A stretch of DNA of 64,000 nt from Alphaproteobacteria bacterium (GTDB taxonomy: Bacteria; Pseudomonadota; Alphaproteobacteria; UBA8366; GCA-2717185), in assembly GCA_040905865.1 (NCBI GenBank), contig JBBDQU010000005.1, positions 1-64,000 on the forward strand. Reading direction: 5' to 3'. Below, piece by piece: positions 47,576-56,101 of the stretch; position 1 is the stretch's first letter; each line of letters starts with the position of its first letter. The notes beneath the pieces were generated by a model that saw nothing but the letters and a program-made list of their open reading frames with translations, made no database searches and was not told where the DNA came from. The position numbers were made by a program, and so were the translations under genes.

Positions 47576-49411
47576 ATGAGTCAGACCAGCATTTACAGTT
47601 CCAGCAAGACCCAAGGTCGCCGGCAGCAGTACAAGGCGCTGGTGACGCTGCTGCCCTATCTGTGGCCAGCCGGCGAATGGTCGATGCGCGCCCGGGTGCT
47701 GGTCGCGCTGGTTTTCATGGTTTTGTCGAAGGTCGTCAATGTCTATGTGCCGCTCCTTTACAAGGACGCGGTCGACGTCCTCAGCGGCGACGCCAGCCCG
47801 GTCATCGTCCTCCCGGTCGCCCTGTTGCTGGCCTACGGGCTGGCGCGGCTGGGTTCCGTCGCCTTCGCCGAACTGCGCGAGGCGGTCTTCGCCCGCGTGG
47901 CCCAGCGGGCGGTGCGCCGGGCGGCGCTGCGCACCTTCGAACATCTCCACGCGCTCAGCCTGCGCTTCCATCTGGAACGCCAGACCGGCGGGCTGTCCCG
48001 GGTGATCGAACGCGGCGTGAAGGGCATCGAATTCCTGCTGTCCTTCATGATGTTCAACATCCTGCCGACCCTGTTCGAAATCCTGATCGTCTGCGGCATC
48101 CTGTGGAAGATGTTCGATATATGGTTCGCGGTGGTCACCTTCGTGACCATCGTGTCCTATATCGTCTTCACGCTTGTCGTCACCGAATGGCGGATCAAGT
48201 ACCGCCGGGAAATGAACGATCGCGACACCGAAGCCAATACCAAGGCGATCGACAGCCTGCTGAACTACGAAACGGTGAAGTATTTCGGCAACGAGACCCA
48301 TGAGGCCAACCGCTTCGACAAGGCGATGCAGGGCTATGAAAACGCCTCTGTACGCAGCACGGTCAGCCTGTCGGCGCTGAATGTGGGGCAGGGCGGGCTC
48401 ATCGCTGTCGGCCTTGTGCTGCTGATGCTCATGGCCGGGCGGGGGGTGGTGGACGGGACCATGACCCTGGGCGATTTCGTGCTGGTGAACACCTATCTGA
48501 TCCAGTTGTATCAGCCTCTTAATTTCCTCGGCTTTGTCTATCGGCAGATCCGCCAGTCGCTGACCGATATGGAAGTCATGTTTGGCGTATTGGATATCGA
48601 GGCGGAAATCACCGACAAGCCTGGCGCGGTTGCGCTGCAGGTAAGCGGCGGCGAGGTCACCTTCGACCATGTGGATTTCCGTTACGACGAACGCCGGCCG
48701 ATCCTGCGCGACGTGTCCTTCACCGTGCCGCCGGGCAAGACGGTCGCTATCGTCGGCCCAAGCGGGGCAGGGAAGTCGACGATCAGCCGTATCCTGTTCC
48801 GCTTCTACGATGTCGCCGGCGGGTCCGTGAAGATCGACGGACAGGATATCCGCGATGTGACGCAGGACAGTCTGCGCGCCGCCATCGGCATCGTTCCCCA
48901 GGATACGGTGCTGTTCAACGACTCGATCTATTACAACGTCCTGTATGGCCGCACCGACGCCAGCAGGGAAGAGGTCGAGGCGGCGGCGAAGCTGGCGCGC
49001 ATCCATGATTTCGTCGAGGGGCTGCCGGACGGCTACAGGACCGGCGTCGGCGAGCGCGGACTGAAACTGTCCGGGGGCGAGAAACAGCGGGTCGCCATCG
49101 CGCGCACAATCCTGAAAAGCCCGGCGGTGCTGCTGTTCGACGAGGCGACCTCGGCGCTGGACACCCATACCGAAAAGGAAATCCAGGAAAGCCTGCGCGA
49201 GGTGTCCAGCAACCGCACCACGCTGGTCATCGCGCACCGCCTGTCCACCGTCATCGACGCGGATGAAATCCTCGTGCTCGAAGCCGGCCGGATCGTGGAG
49301 CGCGGCCGTCATGACGCGCTGCTGAAAAAGGGCGGCGCCTATGCGGCCATGTGGAAGAAACAGCAGGAATCCGCCGCCGGCGGCGATACCGCTATAGCAC
49401 ATCAGGTTTGA
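47576..49411 (+). CDS. Atm1/ABCB7-type ABC exporter
   Basis: About 611 residues from ATG at 47576; a TTG at 47543 in the same frame is less likely. A six-helix membrane domain is followed by an ATPase: Walker A VGPSGAGKST, signature LSGGEKQRVAIA, Walker B VLLFDEATSALD and the switch histidine in VIAHRLST. The segment SLLNYETVKYFGNE is a hallmark of Atm1-type exporters, which move glutathione-based sulfur or metal compounds and protect against heavy metals. The last six codons and the stop (AIAHQV) are supplied by a palindromic repeat inserted at the gene end. Confidence 0.92.
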   Translation: MSQTSIYSSSKTQGRRQQYKALVTLLPYLWPAGEWSMRARVLVALVFMVLSKVVNVYVPLLYKDAVDVLSGDASPVIVLPVALLLAYGLARLGSVAFAELREAVFARVAQRAVRRAALRTFEHLHALSLRFHLERQTGGLSRVIERGVKGIEFLLSFMMFNILPTLFEILIVCGILWKMFDIWFAVVTFVTIVSYIVFTLVVTEWRIKYRREMNDRDTEANTKAIDSLLNYETVKYFGNETHEANRFDKAMQGYENASVRSTVSLSALNVGQGGLIAVGLVLLMLMAGRGVVDGTMTLGDFVLVNTYLIQLYQPLNFLGFVYRQIRQSLTDMEVMFGVLDIEAEITDKPGAVALQVSGGEVTFDHVDFRYDERRPILRDVSFTVPPGKTVAIVGPSGAGKSTISRILFRFYDVAGGSVKIDGQDIRDVTQDSLRAAIGIVPQDTVLFNDSIYYNVLYGRTDASREEVEAAAKLARIHDFVEGLPDGYRTGVGERGLKLSGGEKQRVAIARTILKSPAVLLFDEATSALDTHTEKEIQESLREVSSNRTTLVIAHRLSTVIDADEILVLEAGRIVERGRHDALLKKGGAYAAMWKKQQESAAGGDTAIAHQV

Positions 49412-49452
49412 ATGGAACCTTCACAGGTTCCATTCAACCATGATCTGATCTA
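49391..49452 (+). repeat. Palindromic repeat, copy 2
   Basis: It starts GCTATAGCACATCAGG. Inverted arms GGTTTGAATGGAACC (49405-49419) and GGTTCCATTCAACC (49426-49439) surround TTCACA, and the unit ends in ATGATCTGATCTAC. It provides the stop codon (TGA, 49409-49411) of the ABC exporter gene. Confidence 0.85.
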
Positions 49453-49476
49453 CGGAAATGCAGGGAGAACCCGACA

Positions 49477-50055
49477 ATGTCGAGACTTGAGCCGTTTCAC
49501 CCGAAGGATATGTCGCCCGAACAGCGGGCCTATTACGAATCCATCGCCGCGCGGCCGAATTTCCGGGACCTGCCGGAAGGCACGCCGCTGACCGGCCCGT
49601 ATCACGCCTGGCAGCACGCGCCGGCCTATGCGGAAAAGCTGGGCGTGCTGGAACAGTATCTGCGCGTCCAAGGGCTGCTGGAGCCGCGGCTGATCGAACT
49701 GACGGCGATCACGGTGGGGCGCATCTGGTCGGCGGAAATCGTCTTCGGCTCGCATGCGCCGGTCGCGGTGAAGGTCGGCATCGACAGCGAAATCGTCGAG
49801 GCGATCCGCCACCGCAAGACGCCGGTTTTTGCCAGGCAGGACGAGGAAGCGGTTTATAATTTCGTCCATCGCCTGACGACCGAGCACGAGGTCGACGACG
49901 CGACCTACAAGGCGGCGCTGGACGTATTGGGCGAGGCGAAGCTGGTGGAACTGATCGGCGTCGCCGGGCTGTATGTCATGGCGTCGATGACCCTGAACGC
50001 CTTCCGGATTCCCGTCCGCCCCGGCATGGCGCGGCCCTACCCGGACAGGCAATAA
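49477..50055 (+). CDS. Carboxymuconolactone decarboxylase-family protein lacking the CxxC motif
   Basis: 192 residues; start ATG at 49477 with GGGAGAA upstream. The fold region LIELTAITVGRIWSAEIVFG and the following SHAPVAVKVGIDSEIVEAI fit the CMD/AhpD family. Redox-active members have a CxxC pair before the histidine; here those positions are filled by SAEIVFGS, so peroxidase activity is unlikely and a decarboxylase- or isomerase-like role is more probable. It lies 65 bases downstream of the ABC exporter, across the repeat. Confidence 0.85.
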   Translation: MSRLEPFHPKDMSPEQRAYYESIAARPNFRDLPEGTPLTGPYHAWQHAPAYAEKLGVLEQYLRVQGLLEPRLIELTAITVGRIWSAEIVFGSHAPVAVKVGIDSEIVEAIRHRKTPVFARQDEEAVYNFVHRLTTEHEVDDATYKAALDVLGEAKLVELIGVAGLYVMASMTLNAFRIPVRPGMARPYPDRQ

Positions 50056-50059
50056 CGGG

Positions 50060-51343
50060 TTATGCCGCTTTCGGAGGCCGCAGGAAAAGCGCTATCACGG
50101 CCCATCCTGCGGGAACCGTCGCCATGCCCAGCAGCATCGGATCGTAACCGCCCAGCCAGTCATTGGCGACGCCCAGCGGCAGCGGACCGACGGAGGCGCC
50201 GATCACGCCGATCATTTGTCCCACACCCATGATGCTGCCCAGGTGTTTCAGCCCGAAATAGCGCGGCCACATATAGCCGTACAGGGTAATCGTGAAGGCG
50301 TTGCCAAGGCCGAACACGACGGCGTAGAGGATCGCCGTCAGCAGCCCGTCGACCAGCGTCGCGCCGGTCAGGGCGCAGGCCACGATGATCAGCCCGGCGG
50401 CGAACATGTAGTGGGTCGGAAAGCGGTCCAGCATGCGCCCGATCAGCGGCATGGTGGCGACCATGGTGATGGCGGAAACGGCGAAGACGCGCGAGGCAAT
50501 CGTCGCGTCCAGGTCGTGAGTCGCGAATATCGACACCTGGAAGAAATGCAGCGCCGTCACCATCATCGACAGCAGGCATAAACCACCGGCGACGATGTAG
50601 AAGGCAGGACCGCGCAGCGCCTGTTGCAGGGTGAGGGACGCATCCTGCCGCGCCGCCCGCGCGGCCAGGGTGACAGCGGTGGCCTTGTCGGCGGGTTCGA
50701 CCGCACCATCGGGCAGCAGGCCGATATTGGACGGCCTGTCCAGCACCAGGAACAGCACCGGCGTCAGCAGCAGCACCCAGGTCGTGACCCCAAGCCATAT
50801 CCAGGCCTGCCGCCAGCCGACCAGGTCTATCAGCCATTGCGACAGCGCCGGATGAGCCGCCATCGAGACCGAAAACCCCAGGGTCATCAGGCTGATGGCG
50901 AAGCCGCGGTTGCGCGCGAACCACTGCGAGACCAGGTTGGTGCAGATCATCATCAGCGAGCCCTGGCCGAGGAAACGCAGCGCGGCGAAACCGAGCGCCA
51001 GCCAGACCATGCCGCCCGCCGCGCCGAAGGCGAAACAGGCGAGGCCGAGCGCCAGCGTCACCAGCAGCAGCACCTTGCGCGCGCCGTGCCGGTCGACCTG
51101 CCGTCCCATCAGCGGCAGGCAGAAGGCCGCGCCCAGCGTCGCGAACCCGTAGGCCGAGGCAATGGCGGTTTCCGACAGGCCGAGGTCCCGGCCGATGGGA
51201 CCGATGAAGACGCTGAAGGTATGCGACTGCCCGGCGCCGCTGACGAAGATGCCCAGCGCGGCGACGCCGAGCATCGCCCAGCCGAAAAAGAAGCGCCGGC
51301 CGATCCAAAGCGCCAGCGGCTCGCGAAAACGACCGAACGACAT
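50060..51343 (-). CDS. MFS transporter, oxalate/formate antiporter-like
   Basis: 427 residues from ATG at 51343 (CCGGAG about 8 bases upstream); the frame extends to 51484 but that part is not protein-like. Twelve predicted membrane helices; motifs LPLMGRQVDRHGARKVLL (motif A, loop 2-3) and GFGQGSLM-type FLGQGSLMMICTNLVSQWF suit the OFA/monocarboxylate group. Substrate unknown. It converges on the CMD-family gene with a 4-base gap and is divergent from the selenoprotein gene. Confidence 0.85.
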   Translation of the reverse strand: MSFGRFREPLALWIGRRFFFGWAMLGVAALGIFVSGAGQSHTFSVFIGPIGRDLGLSETAIASAYGFATLGAAFCLPLMGRQVDRHGARKVLLLVTLALGLACFAFGAAGGMVWLALGFAALRFLGQGSLMMICTNLVSQWFARNRGFAISLMTLGFSVSMAAHPALSQWLIDLVGWRQAWIWLGVTTWVLLLTPVLFLVLDRPSNIGLLPDGAVEPADKATAVTLAARAARQDASLTLQQALRGPAFYIVAGGLCLLSMMVTALHFFQVSIFATHDLDATIASRVFAVSAITMVATMPLIGRMLDRFPTHYMFAAGLIIVACALTGATLVDGLLTAILYAVVFGLGNAFTITLYGYMWPRYFGLKHLGSIMGVGQMIGVIGASVGPLPLGVANDWLGGYDPMLLGMATVPAGWAVIALFLRPPKAA

Positions 51344-51507
51344 GCAGATTACTCCGGAAATCCGCCCGCAGACTATGCCGCGGCGCGCCGCGCAGGCAAG
51401 CGATAGCACGGGATTGTTATACGGCGGCGGGTTGTCGCGTTGCCTGTCCCGTGGCATTGTCGCGCAAAGGCCGGATACGGCCATTTTCCCAACAAAGGAG
51501 CCGCCCG

Positions 51508-52128
51508 ATGGCAGAGCCCGTTACGCTGGAAGTCTTTACCGACTACGTCTGACCCTGGTGCTATCTCAGTACGGTTCGTATTGAAAAGCTGAAGGAAAAT
51601 TTCAACATCGCGGTCAGGCTGGTGCATTTCCCGCTGCACCCGGATACGCCGGGCGAAGGAAAGTCGCTGGAAGACCTGTTCGCCGGCCGGGGCATGGACC
51701 TGAAGGCCAGCTATAACCGGATGAAGGGATTGATGGACGCCGAGGGCCTGCCCTATGGCGAGCGTTCGCATACCTATAACAGCCGGCTGGCGCAGGAACT
51801 CGGCAAATGGGCCGATAACCAGCCCGGCGGCGAAAAGCTCCACGATGCCCTGTATCGCGGATACTTTGTCGACAAACGGAATATTGGGGATGTCGATGTG
51901 CTGCTCGATATCGTCAAATCCGTCGGCCTGTCGGTGGATGCGGCGCGCGAAGTGCTGGAAAGCCGCAGCTTCAAGGATGCGGTGGACGCCGACTGGGCGA
52001 AATCGCACCGGTATGGCGTGACCGGCGTGCCGACCTTCGTGGCCGGCGGCCATGGCGTGGTTGGGGCGCAGCCCTATGAGGCTATAGCCCATCTGCTGAC
52101 CGAAGTCGGGGCCGAACCGCGGGGCTGA
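51508..52128 (+). CDS. DsbA/FrnE-like thioredoxin-fold selenoprotein (in-frame TGA read as selenocysteine)
   Basis: 206 residues if the TGA at 51550-51552 is read through. ATG at 51508 has AAAGGAG 7-8 bases upstream. The N-terminus reads MAEPVTLEVFTDYV-(TGA)-PWCYLSTVRIEKL. In the DsbA/FrnE-type family (PF01323) this is the first beta-strand followed by the catalytic CPWC, so the TGA stands exactly at the first cysteine, giving UPWC. The other 191 codons after it are intact, including the cis-proline segment GVTGVPTFV. A SECIS-like hairpin follows the TGA. Selenoprotein FrnE/DsbA homologs are known in marine bacteria. Treating TGA as stop gives a truncated start near GTG 51622. The reaction is probably thiol-disulfide exchange. 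UPF0178 gene follows 19 bases later. Confidence 0.85.
51550..51589 (+). promoter_or_regulatory. Bacterial SECIS-like element after the UGA
   Basis: After UGA (51550-51552), CAGUAC (51567-51572) pairs with GUAUUG (51578-51583) around the loop GGUUC, which begins 21 bases past the UGA. A lower stem GCU/AGC (51560-51562 with 51587-51589) has a small internal loop. A short stem, a small loop with G in the first two positions and this spacing fit the bacterial SECIS rule for SelB binding. Confidence 0.7.
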
Positions 52129-52147
52129 CCCGCGGACCGGGGAGCGA

Positions 52148-52600
52148 ATGGCGATTTATGTCGATGGCGATGCCTGCCCGGTCAAGGATGAGGTGGTCCG
52201 GGTTGCCGAACGGCACGGGCTGACCGTTCATCTGGTATCGAACAGCGGTATGCGGCCGTCGCGCAGCCCGCTGGTCCGGCAGGTCGTGGTCGCGGACGGG
52301 CTGGATGTCGCCGATGACTGGATCGCGGAACATGTGGGCCCGGGCGATATCGCCATTACCGCCGATATCCCCCTGGCCGACCGCTGCGTGAAGGCCGGCG
52401 CGCGGGTGCTGAATCATGACGGCAAGCCCTTCACGCCGGACAATATCGGCAATGCGCTCGCCGTGCGGAACCTCATGTCGGATCTGCGCGACAGGGGCGA
52501 AATCCATGGCGGCGGCCGCGGGTTTTCCAAACGCGACCGGTCCGACTTCCTGCAGGCGCTGGAAACCACGGTGCAGGCCGCCCTGCGGGATGCCGGATAA
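52148..52600 (+). CDS. YaiI/YqxD family protein (UPF0178)
   Basis: 150 residues. The pattern MAIYVDGDACPVKDEVVRVA, the SNSGMRPSRSPLVRQVVV segment, the ITADIPLADRCVKAGARVL core and the C-terminal GGGRGFSKRDRSDFLQALE are diagnostic of UPF0178, a PIN-like fold of unknown function with conserved acidic residues. Start ATG at 52148 (GGGGAGCG upstream). It may be co-transcribed with the selenoprotein gene, 19 bases before it. Confidence 0.92.
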   Translation: MAIYVDGDACPVKDEVVRVAERHGLTVHLVSNSGMRPSRSPLVRQVVVADGLDVADDWIAEHVGPGDIAITADIPLADRCVKAGARVLNHDGKPFTPDNIGNALAVRNLMSDLRDRGEIHGGGRGFSKRDRSDFLQALETTVQAALRDAG

Positions 52601-52732
52601 CGGATATCCCGATTCCGGCTCGTCCTTCCGGGTTTAATTTTCTCGTGACGGTGGTAGGGTGGATTCCGTGTTCGTCATGTCGGGCGGTGCCTGGCGTACG
52701 GAATGAGGGGGCAGCTATCGGGGGGACATGGA

Positions 52733-54166
52733 ATGCCACGTCAGGTCGTCATCGTACATGGCTGGAGCGACACAAGTTCGTCCTTTGAACCCCTCGCGCG
52801 ATATCTGCACCAGAACGGATTTGAGGCCGTGCCGATCTGGCTCGGCGACTACCTTTCGATGGAGGACGAGGTCCGGGTGGAGGATGTCGGCCGGCGGATG
52901 CAGGATGTCATTACCGATTATCTGGCAGACGGCAGGCTGGCGGCGCCGTTCGACATGATCGTACACAGCACGGGCGGCCTTGTCGCCCGCCAGTGGGTTT
53001 CGGCGTATTACGCCGCGGGAAAGTGCCCGGCGCGGCGCCTGCTGATGCTGGCGCCGGCGAATTTCGGTTCGGTGCTGGCCAGGATGGGGCGCAGCTTCAT
53101 CGGCCGGGTGACGAAAGGCTGGGGCAACTGGTTCGAAACCGGCGAGAGCATGCTGCATGCGCTGGAGCTTGCCTCTCTCTATCAGTACGACCTGGCGCGG
53201 CGCGACCTGTTCGTGCCGGAAGGCGCCGGCCCGTCGCCATCGCCCTATGGCAGCGACAAGGTCTGGCCTTTCGTGATCACCGGAACGCATCCCTATCCCG
53301 GCAAGTTACGGGCGATCGTCAATGAAAACGGCGGCGACGGCACGGTGCGGGTGGCCGCCGCCAACCTCAACATACGGGGCCGGACCATCGATTTTTCCCA
53401 TGAATCCCGCAGGCCCCGCGTTTCGGAATGGCGGACGCGGCATGAATACAATGACGGATATGCCTTTCCCTTCGCGATCCTGCCGGACCGGACCCATGCC
53501 TCGGTCATCGACCCGGAAGACCCGGATGTGCCGTATAATGCGCCGCGGCCGCACTACACGCTGGACAGCCTGATCCTGAACGCGCTCAACTGCGAGACCT
53601 ATGCGGAATACCAGGCGCTGGCGGAAACCTGGAGGGCGCTGAATGAGGATACGGCAAGTCTCGCCGACGATGCGGATGCGCGTGTGGCGCGCTTCGGTCG
53701 CGACGACGACCCGGACCATTTCCACCAGTATTTCCAGATCGTCGTCGACGTCGTTGACGACAGCGGCCGGCCGGTTGACGATTATTTCCTTGAGTTCTTC
53801 GCCACCGAAAACGACGAGGACGTGTCGGACGCGGTTTATTTCCATTCGGAAGTCCTGGAGCATGTGCATGTGAACGCCAGCCTGCCGGCGCGGCGCTGCT
53901 TCTTCATCGACAGGAACGACCTGATGCGCAATTTCTACGGCGGCCAGGACTCGGCAAGGCTGCTCTGCCTCAGCATTTCCGCGCAGCCGCCTGGACCGAA
54001 TGTGCGGTATTTCGACGATATCAGGTGGGGGGCGCGGCAGCATGTGGTCATCCATGGCGAGGATGACAGCAACCGCTGGCTGAAACGCAATTCGACGCAT
54101 TTCATCCGGGTCGTCATCCCGCGCAACCCGGCGGATAGCGTCTTCACGCTGCGGCGCGCGCCGTAA
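52733..54166 (+). CDS. Lipase-like alpha/beta hydrolase with extra C-terminal domain
   Basis: 477 residues from ATG at 52733. N-terminal alpha/beta hydrolase core: VVIVHGWSDTSSSFEPLARYL, then FDMIVHSTGGLVARQW with the nucleophile serine in HSTGG, and a NENGGDGTVR segment that resembles the lipase acid region. Residues about 340-477 form a second, beta-rich domain (FQIVVDVVDDSGRPVDDYFL) that I do not recognise. No signal peptide. It resembles PGAP1/triacylglycerol-lipase-like cytoplasmic hydrolases; the substrate is unknown. It converges on the sulfatase with an 7-base gap. Confidence 0.8.
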   Translation: MPRQVVIVHGWSDTSSSFEPLARYLHQNGFEAVPIWLGDYLSMEDEVRVEDVGRRMQDVITDYLADGRLAAPFDMIVHSTGGLVARQWVSAYYAAGKCPARRLLMLAPANFGSVLARMGRSFIGRVTKGWGNWFETGESMLHALELASLYQYDLARRDLFVPEGAGPSPSPYGSDKVWPFVITGTHPYPGKLRAIVNENGGDGTVRVAAANLNIRGRTIDFSHESRRPRVSEWRTRHEYNDGYAFPFAILPDRTHASVIDPEDPDVPYNAPRPHYTLDSLILNALNCETYAEYQALAETWRALNEDTASLADDADARVARFGRDDDPDHFHQYFQIVVDVVDDSGRPVDDYFLEFFATENDEDVSDAVYFHSEVLEHVHVNASLPARRCFFIDRNDLMRNFYGGQDSARLLCLSISAQPPGPNVRYFDDIRWGARQHVVIHGEDDSNRWLKRNSTHFIRVVIPRNPADSVFTLRRAP

Positions 54167-54173
54167 AGCACCC

Positions 54174-55715
54174 TCAGGCGGTTTTCAACAAACCCTTCGG
54201 CGAGGATGAATAACCTGTCAGCGTCCGTTCCGCGTGGTGCAGCCGCCAGGACAGCATCTTCTGGGCATATTCCAGTACGCGGCCGGTATAGGCCGGGTCT
54301 TCGGCAAGGTTGCGGAACTGGTTCGGATCGTCCTTCAGGTCGAAGAACAGCGGCGGCAGCGCATCGAAATGGACGTATTTGTAGTCCGCGTCGCGGATGA
54401 TCGACATGCCGCACTGGTCGACGGACAGGCCGAAGGGCGGGGCGCTGTCCGCCACGTCGTAATTGGGCCGGAAATCGTATTCGTAATGCGCCTCCGTGCG
54501 CCAGCCGGCGGGGGTTTTCCCGGCCAGGAACGGTAGCAGCGAGGCGCCCTCGCAGCTTCGCGGCCTGTCCCGGCCCAGCCAGTCGAGGATCGTCGGCATG
54601 ACATCGATGGATTCCGTGAAGGCCTCGACGATATCGCCGCGTGCGCCGTCCGCCGCCGCGCGCGGGTCGCGGATGACCAGGGGGACGTGGAAGGATTCAT
54701 CGAAATAGCCCTGCTTGCCCAGCAGGTAGTGGTCGCCCAGCTGTTCGCCGTGATCGCTCGTGAAGACGATCAGGGTATTGTCGTACTGGCCGCTTTCCTT
54801 CAGCCAGGCGATGACGCGGCCAATATGTTCGTCGACCTCCTCGATCAATCCGTAATAGGCGGCGCGCATGCGGCGCACGGCGGCGTCGTCCATGTCGCAG
54901 CCCAGTCCCGCGCCGTCGCGGAAGAACTTGTCCTGCCCGACCTTGCCGAGCTGATGGTCCAGCAGCGGATGCTGCGCCGCTTCCGCCTCCGGGCTGGCGG
55001 CGCGGACCGGCGGCGGCACTTCGGCCGGATCGTAGCGCGCGTTGTAGGGGTGCGGCGCGATGAAGGGCGGGTGCGGTCGCCAGTAGCCGAGATGCAGGAA
55101 CCAGGGCTTGCCCTCGGCCCCTTTCAGGTAGGCCAGTCCGTGTTCGGTCGTCCATGTCGTATCCGAATGCGCGGCGTCGACCCGCGACGGCGCCATGGTG
55201 GCGCCGGGGCCCGCATCGCCCGGTTCGGCGGGCAGCCAGATGTCGTTGGGATTTGCCGGTACGTCGACGCCCCGCTGGCGCAGCCAGTCGAAATAGGGCC
55301 GCCGGCGCGGTTCCAGCGACGCCACCACGCTCCAGCCCGGCATCATGTGGCCGAGATCCGAAAACCGCGGGTCGTTCGGCGAGGTCGTTCGCGGGTCCGG
55401 GGCCGTCGAGGTATATCCGACCAGCGCCGGGTCGTAGCCCGCTTCGCGCAGGGCGTCCGCCAGATTGTAATGCCGCGCATCCAGGGGCACGCCGTTCTGG
55501 ACCAGCCGGTGGTTCATGACATATTGCCCGGTCAGCAGCGACGCCCTGGCCGGTCCGCAGGGCACACCCTGGGTATAACTGTTGCGGAAGGTAACGCCGT
55601 CACGGCACAGCATGTCCAGGTTCGGCGTCCGGATGCAGGGATGGCCAAGCACACCCATCGTATCGCCGCGCCACTGGTCGACGACGATAAGCAATACATT
55701 CTTGATATCCGGCAT
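54174..55715 (-). CDS. Phosphonate monoester hydrolase-type sulfatase-family enzyme
   Basis: 513 residues, no signal peptide. The alkaline-phosphatase-superfamily motif VPCGPARASLLTG holds C53 of CxPxR, which is converted to formylglycine. Other parts (YVMNHRLVQNGVPLDARHYNL; DPRTTSPNDPRF; IVFTSDHGEQLGDHYLLGK, in part) match the Rhizobium phosphonate monoester hydrolase closely in pattern and length. That enzyme is promiscuous, cleaving phosphonate monoesters, phosphodiesters and sulfate esters. A formylglycine-generating enzyme is not in the window. A palindromic repeat lies 17 bases upstream of the start. Confidence 0.9.
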   Translation of the reverse strand: MPDIKNVLLIVVDQWRGDTMGVLGHPCIRTPNLDMLCRDGVTFRNSYTQGVPCGPARASLLTGQYVMNHRLVQNGVPLDARHYNLADALREAGYDPALVGYTSTAPDPRTTSPNDPRFSDLGHMMPGWSVVASLEPRRRPYFDWLRQRGVDVPANPNDIWLPAEPGDAGPGATMAPSRVDAAHSDTTWTTEHGLAYLKGAEGKPWFLHLGYWRPHPPFIAPHPYNARYDPAEVPPPVRAASPEAEAAQHPLLDHQLGKVGQDKFFRDGAGLGCDMDDAAVRRMRAAYYGLIEEVDEHIGRVIAWLKESGQYDNTLIVFTSDHGEQLGDHYLLGKQGYFDESFHVPLVIRDPRAAADGARGDIVEAFTESIDVMPTILDWLGRDRPRSCEGASLLPFLAGKTPAGWRTEAHYEYDFRPNYDVADSAPPFGLSVDQCGMSIIRDADYKYVHFDALPPLFFDLKDDPNQFRNLAEDPAYTGRVLEYAQKMLSWRLHHAERTLTGYSSSPKGLLKTA

Positions 55716-55732
55716 GTTGGCTTCCCCCTTTG

Positions 55733-55806
55733 TTAGAGCACATCAGGATTGAACAGAACCACAACGGGTTCTGTTCAATCCTGTGAAGGTGCTAGATCTG
55801 ATCTAA
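55733..55806 (+). repeat. Palindromic repeat, copy 3 (most complete)
   Basis: Nested arms are TTAGA/TCTAA (55733-55737, 55802-55806), GCAC/GTGC and a perfect 17-bp inner stem CAGGATTGAACAGAACC (55744-55760) with its complement (55767-55783). It ends in AGATCTGATCTA, as beside copies 1 and 2. Confidence 0.85.
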
Positions 55807-55941
55807 CGGCAGCGGGAGTATAGGCACGGTCCGCCGCTGTTCGACAGTGAAAGTGCTGTTAATCGACCGGACAGGACCCCGAGGCAGGCGCATTATCGTT
55901 TTGTTGCCAGCGGCACCGGAATACCCTAGTTTCTCGCCGCC

Positions 55942-56018
55942 CGGGGCGTAGCTCAGCCTGGTAGAGTGCCTGCTTTGGGAGCAGGATGTCGTTGGTTCGA
56001 ATCCAGCCGCCCCGACCA
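55942..56018 (+). tRNA. tRNA-Pro (anticodon TGG)
   Basis: 77 bases including encoded CCA. The acceptor CGGGGCG pairs with CGCCCCG; the anticodon stem CCTGC/GCAGG holds the loop TTTGGGA with anticodon TGG; the T-arm is GTTGG-TTCGAAT-CCAGC. It reads CCA and, by wobble, other proline codons. Confidence 0.97.
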
Positions 56019-56101
56019 TGTTTCACGGTTCCGGAAGGAGCCTTCCGGGAACCCGCAAGCGGGTGGACGTTCGGGGAACGAAGCGAAGGAAAGTGACGCC
56101 A

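Noticed and set aside
51508-52128. Pseudogene explanation for the in-frame TGA
   Set aside because: The only stop falls at the catalytic cysteine, the frame is otherwise intact, and a SECIS-like hairpin follows. Selenocysteine explains all three.
51622-52128. Shorter 168-residue gene starting at GTG 51622
   Set aside because: It lacks the active site and first strand of the fold and has no ribosome site.
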